From: Alkalilimnicola ehrlichii
Lineage (GTDB): Bacteria; Pseudomonadota; Gammaproteobacteria; Nitrococcales; AK92
Length of the DNA stretch: 64,000 nt
Assembly (NCBI RefSeq): GCF_003399765.1
Contig: NZ_NFZV01000007.1
Coordinates: 146,848-210,847 of the forward strand
Direction: 5' to 3'
This document shows, in pieces, positions 63,964 to 64,000 of the stretch. Each line of letters starts with the position of its first letter. Position 1 is the stretch's first letter. The notes under the pieces were generated by a model. It was not told the origin of the DNA. It ran no database searches and was given only the letters and a program-made list of their open reading frames with translations. The translations under genes were made by a program, and so were the position numbers.

Positions 63964-64000
63964 TATAAGCAAGAGCGTACGAGACGCCTTAGCCTTAGAC

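Overview
The window looks like a chromosomal segment of a denitrifying or nitrate-respiring gammaproteobacterium. Fatty-acid, cell-wall and SOS genes follow gammaproteobacterial order, and both LexA and XseA match their E. coli counterparts in length and key residues. GC is high. I cannot name the genus from sequence alone; a Chromatiales/Ectothiorhodospiraceae-type organism would fit but is inference.

Left part (1 to about 30.9 kb) is an anaerobic-respiration block. It holds narG (partial, running off the left edge), three NNP-family nitrate/nitrite transporters, a universal stress protein, the NarX-NarL two-component system, a DNR-type and an FNR/ANR-type regulator, a YhcC-like radical SAM protein with UbiU and UbiV (oxygen-independent ubiquinone synthesis), a convergent operon of hemerythrin, DUF2249, a polytopic membrane protein and UbiT, then oxygen-independent HemN and MoaA (heme and molybdopterin supply). 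Six FNR-type boxes sit upstream of these units, most at the spacing expected for class II activation. Further right are an acyl-CoA dehydrogenase, a B12-type (class II) ribonucleotide reductase with a DnaA box and NrdR-like boxes in its promoter, a patatin phospholipase, periplasmic Cu-Zn SOD, dodecin, a double receiver protein, a COG0523 GTPase and a small lipoprotein.

At about 30.9 kb a 5'-truncated sppA abuts unrelated sequence, and the base skew of the + strand flips from C-rich to G-rich whatever the gene direction. This looks like an inversion breakpoint or an assembly join.

Right part (30.9 to 64 kb) is core housekeeping: maf, yceD-rpmF-plsX-fabH-fabD-fabG-acpP-fabF-pabC-mltG-tmk-holB-pilZ-tatD in the usual order, an aminotransferase, a degenerate HD-GYP protein, the lexA/imuA-imuB mutagenesis cassette, relA, a three-gene cluster of unknown role ending in a histidine kinase, a 307-bp foldback (MITE-like) element, an M23 peptidase with xseA, guaB and guaA flanking an ATP-grasp ligase and a cloverleaf-like RNA candidate, tadA, mltF, and a tRNA-Ser(CGA) preceded by a diverged copy of its own 5' half.

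Thirteen genes carry one frameshift each, nearly all explained by one missing base in a short homopolymer. Because many are essential (fabH, fabF, plsX, holB), sequencing error is far likelier than gene decay; those genes are annotated across the break.
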